DNA of 64,000 nucleotides, taken from assembly GCA_041394705.1 (NCBI GenBank), contig JAWKHS010000022.1:1-64000 (forward strand), given 5' to 3'. Source of the stretch: Vicinamibacterales bacterium (GTDB taxonomy: Bacteria; Acidobacteriota; Vicinamibacteria; Vicinamibacterales; UBA2999). Both the position numbers and the translations under genes were made by a program. This document shows positions 26,140-35,670 of the stretch, piece after piece. The notes beneath the pieces were generated by a model. The model searched no databases. It was not told the origin of the DNA and saw only the letters and a list, made by a program, of their open reading frames with translations. Every line of letters begins with the position of its first letter. The stretch's first letter is position 1.

Positions 26140-28230
26140 TCAGCAGATCAGCTGATCGACGGGCACGGGCCGTCCGAAGAGGTAGCCCTGCATCACGGTG
26201 CAGCCCAGCTGCAAGAGCGCGTCGCGCTGCGCCGGCCGCTCCACGCCCTCGGCCACGACGTCCATCGCGAGGCTGCGCGCCACGCCGATGATGGCGGTGA
26301 CGATGGCGGCATCGCGTTCGTCGGTCGTGATGTTGCGCGTGAACGACTTGTCGATCTTCAGGGCGTCGAGGGGCAGCGCCTTCAGGTAGGTCAGCGACGA
26401 GTACCCGGTGCCGAAGTCGTCGAGGACGATGGAGAAGCCGGCGTCCTTGAGCAGCCGCAGGGTCGGCACCGCCCTGGCGTGATCGGCCAGCACGCTCTCG
26501 GTGATCTCCAGCGACACCGAGGACGGCGACAGGCCCGACGCCGTCACGGCTCCCACGAGCGTGTCCACGACGTCCGGGCGCTTGAACTGCTGTGTCGAGA
26601 TGTTCACCGACACGCGCACGCCGCGGGAGTGCCAGCCGCGGGCCATCGACTCGGCGCTCGCCTTGCGCAGGATCCAGCGGCCCATCTCGTGGATGGAGCC
26701 GCACTCCTCGGCCACGTGGATGAACTGTGCCGGCGGGACGAGGCCGGCCTCGGGCCGGTGCCACCGCATCAGCGCCTCGACGGCCACGACGCGGTTGGTC
26801 CGGCCGTCGACCTGCGGCTGGAAGAACGCCACGAGCTCGTCGTTCGCGACCGCGCGGCGCAGGTGTCCTTCGAGCAGCAGCCGCTGCAGGGCCGCGTCGT
26901 TCACGCTGCTGCTGAAGAACTGGAAGCAGTCGCGGCCCGAGTCCTTCGCGTGGTAGAGCGCGGCGTCGGCGTTCTTGAACAGGTCCTCCACCGTGTCCCC
27001 GTCCTGGGGAAAGAGGCTGATGCCCATGCTGGTGGTGACGCAGACGTCGCCGTACGGCGCCAGCGCGATGGGCTGCTTCAGGGCGTCCTGCAGGCGGCGG
27101 GCGATTCTCGGCACGTCCTCCACGCGGTCCAGGTCGCCAATCGCCAGGATGAACTCGTCGCCGCCCAGGCGGGCCACGGTGCCCACCTCGCCGTCGCCGT
27201 GCCGGTCGCGGGTGAAGAGGTCGGTGTCGCGCACGGTGTCGCGGAACCGGGCCGCCACGACCCTGAGCAGCTCGTCGCCGGCCGAGTGCCCCATGGTGTC
27301 GTTCACGCTCTTGAAGTTGTCGAGGTCCACGAAGAGCGTCGCCACGAGCTGGTTGCGGCGCCGGGCGGTGCCGAGCATCCCGCGCAGCCGCTCGGTGAAG
27401 AGCATGCGGTTGGGCAGGTTCGTGAGCGCGTCGTAGTAGGCCAGGAAGCGGATGCGGCTCTCGGCGGCGTTGCGCTCCGTCACGTCCTGCAGCGTGCCCA
27501 TCACGCGCTCGGGCCGGCCCGACTCGTCGTAGGCGGCCTCGCCCTGGGCGTGCAGCACCTTGGCCTGGCCATCGTCGCGGGCCAGCCGGAGATCGAGGGC
27601 GAAGGAGGCGGCCCCCGCGTGAATGGCCGCCAGCGTCCGGCGCGCGCTCTGCTGGTCGTCGGGGTGCACGCGCGACAGGAACTCGGCCATCGTGACCGCG
27701 CCGTCCTCGTCGTCGAGGCCGAGCAGCCGCCGCACCTCCGCGGATGACGCCACGCGGTCGGCCGCCGTGTCCCACACCCAGTTGCCGATGCGCGCGATGC
27801 GCTGCGTATGCGCCAGGCTCGACTCGGTCCGCCGGAGAGCGTCGACGGCGTGCGCCACGCGCAGCATCTCGCGGACCCGGTGCACGATCAGGGACGCGGG
27901 CGCCGTGCGGGCGGCGACATCGGTCGCGCCGGCCTCGAGCCCGGCGTCCACGAGCGGCGAATCGTAGGCGGGCACCAGGAGCAGCACCGGCCGATCGCCC
28001 TCGCCGAAGGCCGCTGGGAGCGCCAGCAGGTCGGAGCCGCTGCCCAGTTCCGTATCCAGGACGACGGCCCCAGGCTGAGCGGTCGGGAAGGCGGAGGCGA
28101 TGTGCTCGAGGTTGCCGGCACAGGCCACGCTGAAGCCGTCGCGCTCGAACGCCGTGGCCACGTCGTGGCGGCGGTCGGACGCCAGGGCCAGGACCACGTG
28201 CGGCGGGGAGGCCGGACGGGGATCGGTCAC
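26140..28230 (-). CDS. Receiver-like - PAS - GGDEF - EAL cyclic-di-GMP turnover protein
   Basis: A 696-residue signalling protein starting with GTG. The N-terminal 125 residues look like a receiver domain (VVLDTELGSG holds the likely phosphoacceptor Asp). A PAS domain follows (about 145-255), then GGDEF (about 265-435) with intact LGGDEF, and EAL (about 445-690). The EAL residues for catalysis appear intact: EALMRW, NIST, EITES, LDDFGTGYSSL, KIDKSF and EGVE. A short charged insertion (TRDRHGDGEVG) precedes GGDEF. Both synthesis and hydrolysis of cyclic-di-GMP are possible; the dominant activity cannot be told. Confidence 0.9.
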   Translation of the reverse strand: MTDPRPASPPHVVLALASDRRHDVATAFERDGFSVACAGNLEHIASAFPTAQPGAVVLDTELGSGSDLLALPAAFGEGDRPVLLLVPAYDSPLVDAGLEAGATDVAARTAPASLIVHRVREMLRVAHAVDALRRTESSLAHTQRIARIGNWVWDTAADRVASSAEVRRLLGLDDEDGAVTMAEFLSRVHPDDQQSARRTLAAIHAGAASFALDLRLARDDGQAKVLHAQGEAAYDESGRPERVMGTLQDVTERNAAESRIRFLAYYDALTNLPNRMLFTERLRGMLGTARRRNQLVATLFVDLDNFKSVNDTMGHSAGDELLRVVAARFRDTVRDTDLFTRDRHGDGEVGTVARLGGDEFILAIGDLDRVEDVPRIARRLQDALKQPIALAPYGDVCVTTSMGISLFPQDGDTVEDLFKNADAALYHAKDSGRDCFQFFSSSVNDAALQRLLLEGHLRRAVANDELVAFFQPQVDGRTNRVVAVEALMRWHRPEAGLVPPAQFIHVAEECGSIHEMGRWILRKASAESMARGWHSRGVRVSVNISTQQFKRPDVVDTLVGAVTASGLSPSSVSLEITESVLADHARAVPTLRLLKDAGFSIVLDDFGTGYSSLTYLKALPLDALKIDKSFTRNITTDERDAAIVTAIIGVARSLAMDVVAEGVERPAQRDALLQLGCTVMQGYLFGRPVPVDQLIC

Positions 28231-28330
28231 TGCTGTGCTCGACGGACGGTGGTCACTGGAGGGGAATATCGGCGCGGGACCGGGCCACGAATAGGCGCCG
28301 GCGCGTCGAGCGGCGCACGGCGGCGCCGGG

Positions 28331-28978
28331 TCAGCGCCCGGCCAGCTCGTCGTCGAGCCCGGCGAGCGCCGCCAGGAACTCGGCCAGGATCATGGCGGTG
28401 GCCCCCCACACCTTCGCGCCGTCGATGGCGAAGTACGGGACGTCCATGAGGTCCGCGGGCGGGCGCTCGCGCACGCGCTGCTCCCAGTGCACGGCATCCG
28501 GGGCGCGGAAGCGCGACACGGGCACTTCGAGCAGGCGATCCACTTCGGCCTCGGCGATCCGGAAGGCCGGGCGGGCGGCCGCCACCCCGACCACCGGGTG
28601 CAGCACGTGCCCGCTGACCGGAATGTGGAGGGGCGTCAGGCGGCCCACGAGGTCGACCGTCCGGACGTCGAGGCCGACTTCCTCCTCGGCTTCACGAAGC
28701 GCCGTCTGCTCCATCGACTCTCCGGGATCCACCCGGCCTCCCGGCAGCGAGACCTGTCCGGTGTGGTGGCGGAGCCGCGAACCCCGGACCGTCAGCGGGA
28801 CGTGCCACTCGCCCTGGTGGGGATACACCAGCAGCAGGCCGGCGGCGTCCCGCAGGCCGTTCGGAACGGTTCGCGGGTCCCATCCGGGACGGGGCCGCGG
28901 GGCCATCCGGAGCTGCGCGTCCACGCCCGGCAACGGGCCCGACAGGCGGCGGCGCAGCGCGGCGGCGAGAGCGTCCAT
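28331..28978 (-). CDS. Nudix hydrolase, coenzyme A pyrophosphatase type
   Basis: A 215-residue cytosolic enzyme. The Nudix box spans residues 81-103 and fits GX5EX7REUXEEXGU with Glu87, Arg95, Glu96, Glu99 and Glu100. Immediately before it, LRHHTGQVSLPGG (69-81) is the NuPAT motif typical of CoA pyrophosphatases such as NudL and Nudt7. The enzyme should split CoA or oxidised CoA into 3',5'-ADP and 4'-phosphopantetheine using magnesium. The gene stands alone between the GGDEF/EAL gene and a divergent amidohydrolase. Confidence 0.85.
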   Translation of the reverse strand: MDALAAALRRRLSGPLPGVDAQLRMAPRPRPGWDPRTVPNGLRDAAGLLLVYPHQGEWHVPLTVRGSRLRHHTGQVSLPGGRVDPGESMEQTALREAEEEVGLDVRTVDLVGRLTPLHIPVSGHVLHPVVGVAAARPAFRIAEAEVDRLLEVPVSRFRAPDAVHWEQRVRERPPADLMDVPYFAIDGAKVWGATAMILAEFLAALAGLDDELAGR

Positions 28979-29121
28979 CGGTCACCATCGTACCGCGACG
29001 GCGACCTCGCCCCTCCGGGTGCGGCCATCGTCGTCGCCCGTTCGCCATCGCCGGTGGTCCCCGGATGGTTGACGGGACTCGGCCAGTCCGGCCACAGTGC
29101 TCGCGTCGCGCCCGGCGCGAC

Positions 29122-29128
29122 AAGGAGG
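29122..29128 (+). promoter_or_regulatory. Ribosome binding site that selects a GTG start
   Basis: AAGGAGG abuts the ATG at 29129 with no spacer, so that ATG is unlikely to be used. The in-frame GTG at 29135 lies six bases further on, at normal spacing, and is taken as the start of the amidohydrolase. Confidence 0.6.
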
Positions 29129-29134
29129 ATGTCC

Positions 29135-30877
29135 GTGCCACGTCTGGAAATGCACCTTGGCGCCGCCGTGCTGTCCGCAGCGCTCGCCACCGCGGGCTGC
29201 AGCCGCGCGCCCGCCGTCGAACCCGCCACGCTGGTGCTGCGGAACGGGACGATCGTCACGATGGACCCCGCCACGCCTGAGGCGCAGGCCCTCGCGGTGC
29301 GTGGTGATCGCATCGTCGCGGTCGGCACCGTGGACGAGATCCAGCCCTACGTGGGACCGGCCACCGAGGTGGTGGACCTCGCGGGCCTCACCGCCGTGCC
29401 GGGCCTCATCGAAGGGCACGGGCACTTCGTGGGGTTGGGCCAGTCGAAGATGGTCCTCGACCTGATGGACGTGGCGAGCTGGGACGAGATCGTCCGCCTG
29501 GTCGGCGAGGCGGCGGCCAAGGCACAGCCCGGCGAGTGGATCCGCGGGCGCGGCTGGCACCAGGAGAAGTGGACGTCGGTGCCGCAGCCCAACGTCGAGG
29601 GGTTCCCGCTCCACGACGCTCTCAGCAAGGTGTCGCCCGACAATCCCGTGCTGCTCGAGCACGCCAGCGGCCACGCGACCTTCGTGAACGCCAAGGCCAT
29701 GCAGGAGGCCGGCATCACGGCGTCGACGCGGAACCCGCCCGGCGGCGAGATCCTCAAGGACCGCGCGGGCCGGCCCATCGGCGTGCTGCGGGAGACCGCG
29801 TCTGGTCTGGCCAGCCGCGCGCTCGGCGCGTGGCAGGCGACGAAGACTCCCGAAGCCCAGGCCGCCGACCAGCGCCGCCAGATCGACCTGGCGGTGCAGG
29901 CTGCGCTCGAACAGGGCATCACCTCGTTCCAGGACGCCGGCGAGCCGTTCACCACGGTGGACGTGCTCAAGCAGGCCGCCGCCGACGGCGCGCTCGGCAT
30001 CCGGCTCTGGGTGATGGTGCGCGACTCGAACGAGAACATCGCGGCGAAGATGGCGTCCTACAAGGCCGTCGGCCTGGCCGATCACCATCTGACGATTGCT
30101 GCGATCAAGAAGACCATCGACGGCGCGATCGGATCGCGCGGGGCGTGGCTGCTCGAGCCCTACAGCGACCTCCCGACCTCGACGGGCCTGAACACGTCGC
30201 CCGTGGACGAGGTGAAGGCGCTGGCGGAACTGGCGGCCGCCAACGGCGTCCAGCTGGGCGTCCACGCCATCGGCGACCGCGCCAACCGCGAGGTGCTCGA
30301 CATCTACGAGGCGACCTTCAAGGCGCATCCCGACGTGACCGACTGGCGGTGGCGCATCGAGCACGCGCAGCACCTGAGCGCGGCCGACATCCCGCGCTTC
30401 GGGCAACTGGGGGTCATCGCGTCGATGCAGGGCATCCACGCCACGTCCGACGCGCCGTACGTGACGGCGCGCCTGGGCGAAGCGCGCGTGGCCGAGGGGG
30501 CCTACGTGTGGCAGAAGCTCATGAAGAGCGGCGCGGTCGTGTCCAACGGCACCGACGTGCCCGTGGAACGGATCGACCCGATGCCGAACTTCTACGCGTC
30601 GGTCGCCCGCAAGATGAAGGACGGCACCCCCTTCACGCCCGATCAGGCCATGAGCCGGGAGGAGGCGCTCCGCTCGTACACCATGAACGCGGCCTTCGCG
30701 GCCAAGGAAGAGGCGGTGAAGGGCTCGCTCACGGTCGGCAAGCTCGCCGACGTCACGGTGCTGACGCGCGACATCATGCGCGTGCCCGAGGACCAGATCT
30801 CGGACACGCGCGTGGCCTACACGATCGTGGGCGGCAAGATTCTGTACCGGGGCGCCACCGCCAGCACGTCACGCTGA
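29135..30877 (+). CDS. YtcJ-type amidohydrolase lipoprotein
   Basis: A 580-residue metal-dependent hydrolase. The GTG start at 29135 gives a lipoprotein signal ending in LATAGC, so the mature protein is probably anchored in the envelope. Family features are GTIVTMDP and AVRGDRIVAVG in the N-terminal beta sandwich, the metal-binding GLIEGHGHF, a lysine region AIKKTIDGAIGSRG, GVHAIGDRAN, and the closing GKLADVTVLT. The amidohydrolase_3 family acts on amide or ester bonds, often with unknown substrates. It stands alone, convergent with mscL. Confidence 0.85.
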   Translation: MPRLEMHLGAAVLSAALATAGCSRAPAVEPATLVLRNGTIVTMDPATPEAQALAVRGDRIVAVGTVDEIQPYVGPATEVVDLAGLTAVPGLIEGHGHFVGLGQSKMVLDLMDVASWDEIVRLVGEAAAKAQPGEWIRGRGWHQEKWTSVPQPNVEGFPLHDALSKVSPDNPVLLEHASGHATFVNAKAMQEAGITASTRNPPGGEILKDRAGRPIGVLRETASGLASRALGAWQATKTPEAQAADQRRQIDLAVQAALEQGITSFQDAGEPFTTVDVLKQAAADGALGIRLWVMVRDSNENIAAKMASYKAVGLADHHLTIAAIKKTIDGAIGSRGAWLLEPYSDLPTSTGLNTSPVDEVKALAELAAANGVQLGVHAIGDRANREVLDIYEATFKAHPDVTDWRWRIEHAQHLSAADIPRFGQLGVIASMQGIHATSDAPYVTARLGEARVAEGAYVWQKLMKSGAVVSNGTDVPVERIDPMPNFYASVARKMKDGTPFTPDQAMSREEALRSYTMNAAFAAKEEAVKGSLTVGKLADVTVLTRDIMRVPEDQISDTRVAYTIVGGKILYRGATASTSR

Positions 30878-30922
30878 TGGAGACGGGGGGTGGCCCGGCC
30901 GCCCCCCAACTCGCCGCGCCGC

Positions 30923-31348
30923 CTACTTCTTCAGCGCGTCCCTGATCTCGCGGAGGAGCAGGACGTCCTCGGGCGTGGGCGGCGGCGCCGCCGGCGCCGC
31001 CGGCGCGGGACGCCGGGCCGCGTTGATGCCCTTGACCATCAGGAAGATCACGAAGCCGACGATCACCAGGTTGATCACGGTGTTGAGAAACGCGCCGATG
31101 TTCATCGTCACCGCCCCGGCCTCCTTGGCCGCCGCCAGCGAGGCGTAGGGCCCGGCCGTGGCGCCCTCCTTCAGGGTCAGGAAGATGTTCGAGAAGTCGG
31201 TCCCGCCCGTGGCGAGCCCGATCGGCGGCATCATGATGTCGCTCACGAACGACCCTGCCATGGCGCCGAAGGCCCCGCCGATGATCACGCCCACGGCGAG
31301 GTCGAACGCATTGCCCTTGACGATGAATTCCTTGAACTCGTTCAGCAT
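30923..31348 (-). CDS. mscL: Large-conductance mechanosensitive channel MscL
   Basis: A 141-residue inner membrane channel. ATG 31348 follows GGAGG by about six bases. The N-terminal helix and TM1 are typical: MLNEFKEFIVKGNAFDLAVG then VIIGGAFGAMAGSFVSDIMM, with the glycine-rich pore constriction. TM2 is ITMNIG-region followed by NTVINLVIVGFVIFLMVKGI. The tail (PTPEDVLLLREIRDALKK) is the cytoplasmic helix bundle. It opens under membrane tension to release solutes on osmotic downshock. Its linker is rich in Ala and Pro. Confidence 0.95.
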   Translation of the reverse strand: MLNEFKEFIVKGNAFDLAVGVIIGGAFGAMAGSFVSDIMMPPIGLATGGTDFSNIFLTLKEGATAGPYASLAAAKEAGAVTMNIGAFLNTVINLVIVGFVIFLMVKGINAARRPAPAAPAAPPPTPEDVLLLREIRDALKK

Positions 31349-31456
31349 CACACCCTCCGGTACATGCAACGGCGGCACGAGTACATGAAGCTGTCCGCCC
31401 CAACGGCCCACGACCCGAACCACGGGCCCCGGTCCCCGGTTCTTACTGAGCACTCC

Positions 31457-32236
31457 TCAGAACTTGTAGACCACCGACAGCACGACCGACTGGTCGGCCT
31501 TCTGCAGCGTGGGGTCCGTCAGCTTGTTCTTGAAGGTCGAGAGGAACTCCGTCTTCAGGTCGAAGTTGCCCGCCACCGACGTGAGGAGCCCCGCCGAGAA
31601 CGTGTAGAAGGCGTCCTCGAAGTCCTGCATCTTCCACAGGCCGCTGGCGGCGTGCGTCAGCTTCGATTTCTCTCCCAGCTTGAAGGCGAACTTCTCCCCG
31701 GCCAGGACGGCTCCGCTCGTGTCCACGTCGAACCCCTGGTTCTTCTCGAACACCAGGCCGACGCTGCCATCGGTCGTCCACTCGGCCCGGTCGGTCACGA
31801 GCACCTTGTAGCTCAGGCCGGTCGTGGGCGCGATCAGGTAGTCGATGTCCTTGAAGCGATCGCGGGCGAAGGTGCCCAGGCCGAAGGCCGAGAGCCGGGG
31901 CGACAGTCGGTAGTCCGCGCGGACGTCCGCCTGCGAGCGATCCACGTTCGACTCGCCGCCGCTCGAGCCCTTCAGGACGAGGCCCGTGGACTTGAAGACG
32001 AAGTCGGTACCGTAGTCCCTGAGGACGTCGTATCCGACGTTCGTCGTCGATGTATCCGCGTTGCCGCTCGTCACGGCCAGACCGCCGCCGATCGATCCCG
32101 CCCAGCCGGGGGGCGGAGGCGGCGGAGCCGCCGGCGCCTGCGCGAGCGCGGGCGCCGACGCCAGAACCGACAGGCACGCAAACAGGAACAGGAACCGGAC
32201 CGGCGCGCCGGCGCGCGTCACACCACCGTTGTGCAC
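31457..32236 (-). CDS. DUF481 outer membrane beta-barrel protein
   Basis: A 259-residue exported protein of the DUF481 (YdiY-like) family. GTG 32236 is chosen because GGGGAGGAG lies four bases before it and a signal peptide follows (FLFLFACLSVLASAPALAQ). After a Pro-rich linker it shows GGGLAVTSGNADTSTTNVGY, alternating strands and a C-terminal aromatic residue (VVLSVVYKF), typical of outer membrane barrels. Its role is unknown. It is probably co-transcribed with the DUF5916 gene upstream, 61 bases away. Confidence 0.82.
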   Translation of the reverse strand: MHNGGVTRAGAPVRFLFLFACLSVLASAPALAQAPAAPPPPPPGWAGSIGGGLAVTSGNADTSTTNVGYDVLRDYGTDFVFKSTGLVLKGSSGGESNVDRSQADVRADYRLSPRLSAFGLGTFARDRFKDIDYLIAPTTGLSYKVLVTDRAEWTTDGSVGLVFEKNQGFDVDTSGAVLAGEKFAFKLGEKSKLTHAASGLWKMQDFEDAFYTFSAGLLTSVAGNFDLKTEFLSTFKNKLTDPTLQKADQSVVLSVVYKF

Positions 32237-32297
32237 GAAACTCCTCCCCTCGCAGTCACTCGACGCGCGACCGAGGGGGGACGGCGGCAGACGGAAA

Positions 32298-34730
32298 CTA
32301 CAGGCGTAGAAGATAACTGATCTTGAGGAAGAATCCATCCGTGCGCCGGCCGTAGGCCGACCGGCGGCCCGGCCGGATCGGGTCGTCGTCGGCGGCCAGG
32401 CTGCTGCCGTAGCCCGCGAACACGACCGTGCCAGGCGTGGGCTGATAGGAGAACAGGGTGTCGAGGCGCAGCCGGCGCGTGGAAAGCCGGCTGGCCGGCG
32501 CGAGGCGGCCGTCGGGCCCACGGATGACGATCGGGAGGTTCGTGCGCGAGTCGTCCCGAAGCGCGTCCTGGTAGTTGGCGTCCTGCTCGGCGATGACGCG
32601 CACGAAGATCGGCCGCGCCACCTGGTACTCGACGCGCAGCCGCGGAATCCGACGGATGCCCGCATACGACCCGTCGGAGCGCCGCTGGTACGACTGCAGC
32701 TGATAGCGGCCCTCGACGCGCAGCTGGTTGGTCGGCCGCCACGTGGCCAGCGCGTCCAGGAAGACGATGTCGGCCGACGACCACTCGAAGAAGTTCTCGT
32801 CCTTCCCCCAGACGGCCAGGAGCGTGCCGTTCAGGCCCCCGCGCGTCGGCGTCTCGGCCGACAGTACGTAGTCGAGGTTCGGCAGCCGGCGCGTGCCGAC
32901 GTACGGCTCGTATCGCACCGCGCCGTCCGGGCCCGGCACGGCGACGAAGTAGTCGCGGTAGAGCCGCTCGTCGTAGCCGAAGGACTCGAAGAGCACGGAG
33001 CCGCCCACCTTCCAGCCACCGTTCAAGGTGAGGTTCTGGTTGAAGTGGAGCTTCCGATCCTGCGACGACTCGCCGGCCACGAAGCGGTCGTACACCCAGG
33101 TGCCGTCGACGACGACGTCGCTCGAGAAGCGCTGGAACCACTGCCCCGCGCCGCCCAGCGCGACCAGCTGGTTCGTCATGGACAGCTGGGCGATGCCGCC
33201 GCGCGTGATGAACCCGGCCTGCGCCTGGAAGTCGGGGTCGATGCCCCGCGCCTGCACCCGCAGGCCATACCGCCGGCCGGCGCGGTTGAACGTCGCCTGC
33301 CAGAGCGGGGCGGTCCGCACCGCCGCCACCGTGTCGGTGCGGCTGGCCGCACCCTGCAGGAGCAGCGAGTAGATGTCCTTCCACACCAGCCGGGTGTCGA
33401 GCCCGATGACGCGGTTCGACCGCGGCCCGTCGACCCGGTCCGTGTACACGAGGCCGATCTTCGAGGACGTGCCCACGTCGCGCTGCGCCCTCAGCACGTT
33501 GAACACCGGGTGGTCGCGTCCGCTGGCCGACACGGACGGATCGTCCACGGCCGACAGGTACGCCACGCTCGTCGAGGGCGTGAGGCGGCCCGTGACCTTC
33601 GCGGCGGCCAGCGGCGCCACCACGCGCCGGGTGTAGATCAGGTTGTTCGGCGTCGCGTACTGCTCAATGCCGTCCAGGAAGAACGGCCGCTTGTCGGGAA
33701 AGAACAGCGCCTGCCGAGGGTCGAACTGGAACTGCCCGGCGTCGGCCTCCACCTGCGAGAAGTCGGGATTGACGGTGCCGTTCAGGGTCAGCGTCTGGGT
33801 CACGCCCCATCGCACGTTGAGCCCCCAGTCGGGACGCCCGCCGTCGTAGGCCCAGCCACCGCCGGTCTCCGATGGCGTGCCGTCGACGCGCGACGTGACC
33901 ACGGGGTTCAGGTCCAGCACCAGGCCGCGGCGAAGGTCGTGCAGCCCCTCGAGGGTGCCCGCCTGCGAAAGGAACGAGGCGCCCTCCCGACGCGCGGGCG
34001 CCCAGCTGTCCTCCACCCCGGCACGGGGACTCACCCGGGTCACGTGCAGGCCCCACCGCTGCCGCTCGGCGGCCTGATAGCGCAGGCTCTTGAACGGGAT
34101 GCGGATCTCGACGACGTACCCGTCGGCGTCCACGAGGCCCCGCGACTGGAAGACGAAGTCCGGACTGCGGTCGAACTCCTCGCGGCCCACGGCCAGGCCC
34201 GAGAAGCCGCCACCCGACGAGCGCAGCCCTTCCACGAGCGCGCCGTCCATCTGCACGCCGAGCGGGTTGACGGCGAAGACGAACGCCTGCCGGCCGTCGC
34301 CGAACGTGCTCAGGAAGATCTGCACGTGGTCGTCGGCGTCGATGCGATCCCGGTCGGCCAGCGTCGCCTGCACGCCGTCCGGTCCCGCCTTCGCCCGGAC
34401 GCCGAAGTAGATGGCGGTCGGCGAGTACCACACGAGGATGTCGGTCTGGCGCTCGGCGGCGCCGCCGTCCACGGGCGCGTAGCGGGAGAAACCGGTGAGG
34501 TGGGCCGCCGCCTGCCACACGGGCTCGTCGAGCTGGCCGTCGATCACGGGCTCGGTCTCGACCCGGGGCGGATCCACCTGGAGCCGCCGGTCGAGGCCCG
34601 AGAACACCGCGCTGGCCTCGGGCGCTCCGGACGGCACCGACACCGGGGGCGCCTGCCCCGCGGCCGCCGCCGGCAGCCAGGCCGCCAGCACGGGGACGAG
34701 GACGACCGCCCGACGAATCACGCTGAACAC
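32298..34730 (-). CDS. DUF5916 outer membrane protein with CBM9-like N-terminal domain
   Basis: An 810-residue exported protein. The start is GTG 34730 (or 34721), just ahead of VIRRAVVLVPVLAAWLPAAA; no strong ribosome binding site is seen. Residues about 60-230 resemble a CBM9-like domain (PVIDGQLDEPVWQAA, TDILVWYSPTAIYFGVRA, DGYVVEIRIPFKSL). The remainder is the DUF5916 region, marked by NPDFSQVEADAGQFQ and FFPDKRPFFLDG, and ends as a barrel with terminal KISYLLRL. Its ligand is unknown. The gene is divergent from DUF1223. Confidence 0.85.
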   Translation of the reverse strand: MFSVIRRAVVLVPVLAAWLPAAAAGQAPPVSVPSGAPEASAVFSGLDRRLQVDPPRVETEPVIDGQLDEPVWQAAAHLTGFSRYAPVDGGAAERQTDILVWYSPTAIYFGVRAKAGPDGVQATLADRDRIDADDHVQIFLSTFGDGRQAFVFAVNPLGVQMDGALVEGLRSSGGGFSGLAVGREEFDRSPDFVFQSRGLVDADGYVVEIRIPFKSLRYQAAERQRWGLHVTRVSPRAGVEDSWAPARREGASFLSQAGTLEGLHDLRRGLVLDLNPVVTSRVDGTPSETGGGWAYDGGRPDWGLNVRWGVTQTLTLNGTVNPDFSQVEADAGQFQFDPRQALFFPDKRPFFLDGIEQYATPNNLIYTRRVVAPLAAAKVTGRLTPSTSVAYLSAVDDPSVSASGRDHPVFNVLRAQRDVGTSSKIGLVYTDRVDGPRSNRVIGLDTRLVWKDIYSLLLQGAASRTDTVAAVRTAPLWQATFNRAGRRYGLRVQARGIDPDFQAQAGFITRGGIAQLSMTNQLVALGGAGQWFQRFSSDVVVDGTWVYDRFVAGESSQDRKLHFNQNLTLNGGWKVGGSVLFESFGYDERLYRDYFVAVPGPDGAVRYEPYVGTRRLPNLDYVLSAETPTRGGLNGTLLAVWGKDENFFEWSSADIVFLDALATWRPTNQLRVEGRYQLQSYQRRSDGSYAGIRRIPRLRVEYQVARPIFVRVIAEQDANYQDALRDDSRTNLPIVIRGPDGRLAPASRLSTRRLRLDTLFSYQPTPGTVVFAGYGSSLAADDDPIRPGRRSAYGRRTDGFFLKISYLLRL

Positions 34731-34850
34731 GGTATCAGAGCGGGCACCGTCCCAGGCGCCGGGCGTCGCAGCCAGGGGTGACGGCCTGCGTGACGGACCG
34801 GAATCTGTGGAATTCTTGGGGCGGTCCCGGACATCCAACAGGCAACGACC

Positions 34851-35657
34851 ATGCGCGACACACGACGGTGGATGGGAACGGCGGCGCTCGCCGCCCTCGG
34901 AGCGGCCGCGGTGGCCGTGCCGTGGACGTCCCGGGCCTCGGCCAGGGCCGAGGGCCCGAGGACGCCCGTGATCGTGGAGCTCTTCACCTCCGAGGGCTGT
35001 TCGAGCTGCCCGCCGGCCGACCGCCTCCTGCGCCACCTGGCCGAGGCGCAGCCGGTCGAGGGCGCCGAGGTGATCGTGCTCAGCGAGCACGTGGACTACT
35101 GGAACCGCCTGGGGTGGAAGGATCCGTTCTCGTCGTCCGTCTTCACCGGCCGGCAGGAGGCCTACGTCTCCCGGCTGGGCGCCGAGTCGCTCTACACACC
35201 CCAGGCCGTCGTCGACGGCATGTTCGAGATGATCGGCAACGACCAGCCGGCCGTGCTCGAGGCGGTCGCGAAGGCCGCGCGCCGTCCGAAGGTGCCGCTC
35301 GACGTGGCCGTGGCGTCCGCGGGCGCCGACGCCATCCGCGTCACGGTACGAAGCGGCCCCATCTCCGGCAGCCGGCTGGACCTGCTCATCGCCGTGACCG
35401 AGCGCGACCTGAGCGTGAAGGTCACGCGCGGCGAGAACGCCAGGAAGACCCTCGCCCATACCGGCGTGGTGCGCGTCGTCCGCAGCGCGACGGGCCTCGA
35501 CGGGCGCCTGGCGCTCGACACGCCGCCCCTCGAGCTCGCGCTGGATCGGCGCTGGTCCCGCGAGGCGCTGCGCGTGATCGCGTTCGCGCAATCGGCGGGA
35601 CAGGGACCGGTGCTGGGCATCGGGACCGCGGCGGTGCCCGCACCGGACGGCCGCTGA
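34851..35657 (+). CDS. DUF1223 thioredoxin-fold exported protein
   Basis: A 268-residue protein with an N-terminal export signal (MGTAALAALGAAAVAVPW). The family motif ELFTSEGCSSCPPADRLL includes a Cys-x2-Cys redox pair at the start of a thioredoxin-like domain, followed by VIVLSEHVDYWNRLGWKDPF and YTPQAVVDG. Members are presumed periplasmic thiol redox proteins, but their partner is unknown. It is divergent from the DUF5916 gene with about 120 bases between starts. Confidence 0.85.
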   Translation: MRDTRRWMGTAALAALGAAAVAVPWTSRASARAEGPRTPVIVELFTSEGCSSCPPADRLLRHLAEAQPVEGAEVIVLSEHVDYWNRLGWKDPFSSSVFTGRQEAYVSRLGAESLYTPQAVVDGMFEMIGNDQPAVLEAVAKAARRPKVPLDVAVASAGADAIRVTVRSGPISGSRLDLLIAVTERDLSVKVTRGENARKTLAHTGVVRVVRSATGLDGRLALDTPPLELALDRRWSREALRVIAFAQSAGQGPVLGIGTAAVPAPDGR

Positions 35658-35670
35658 CGCCGTCGCCGCC

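Noticed and set aside
26140..28230. A degenerate, inactive GGDEF/EAL protein
   Set aside because: Both the GGDEF signature and the catalytic residues of the EAL domain can be read intact; only the short insertion before GGDEF is unusual.
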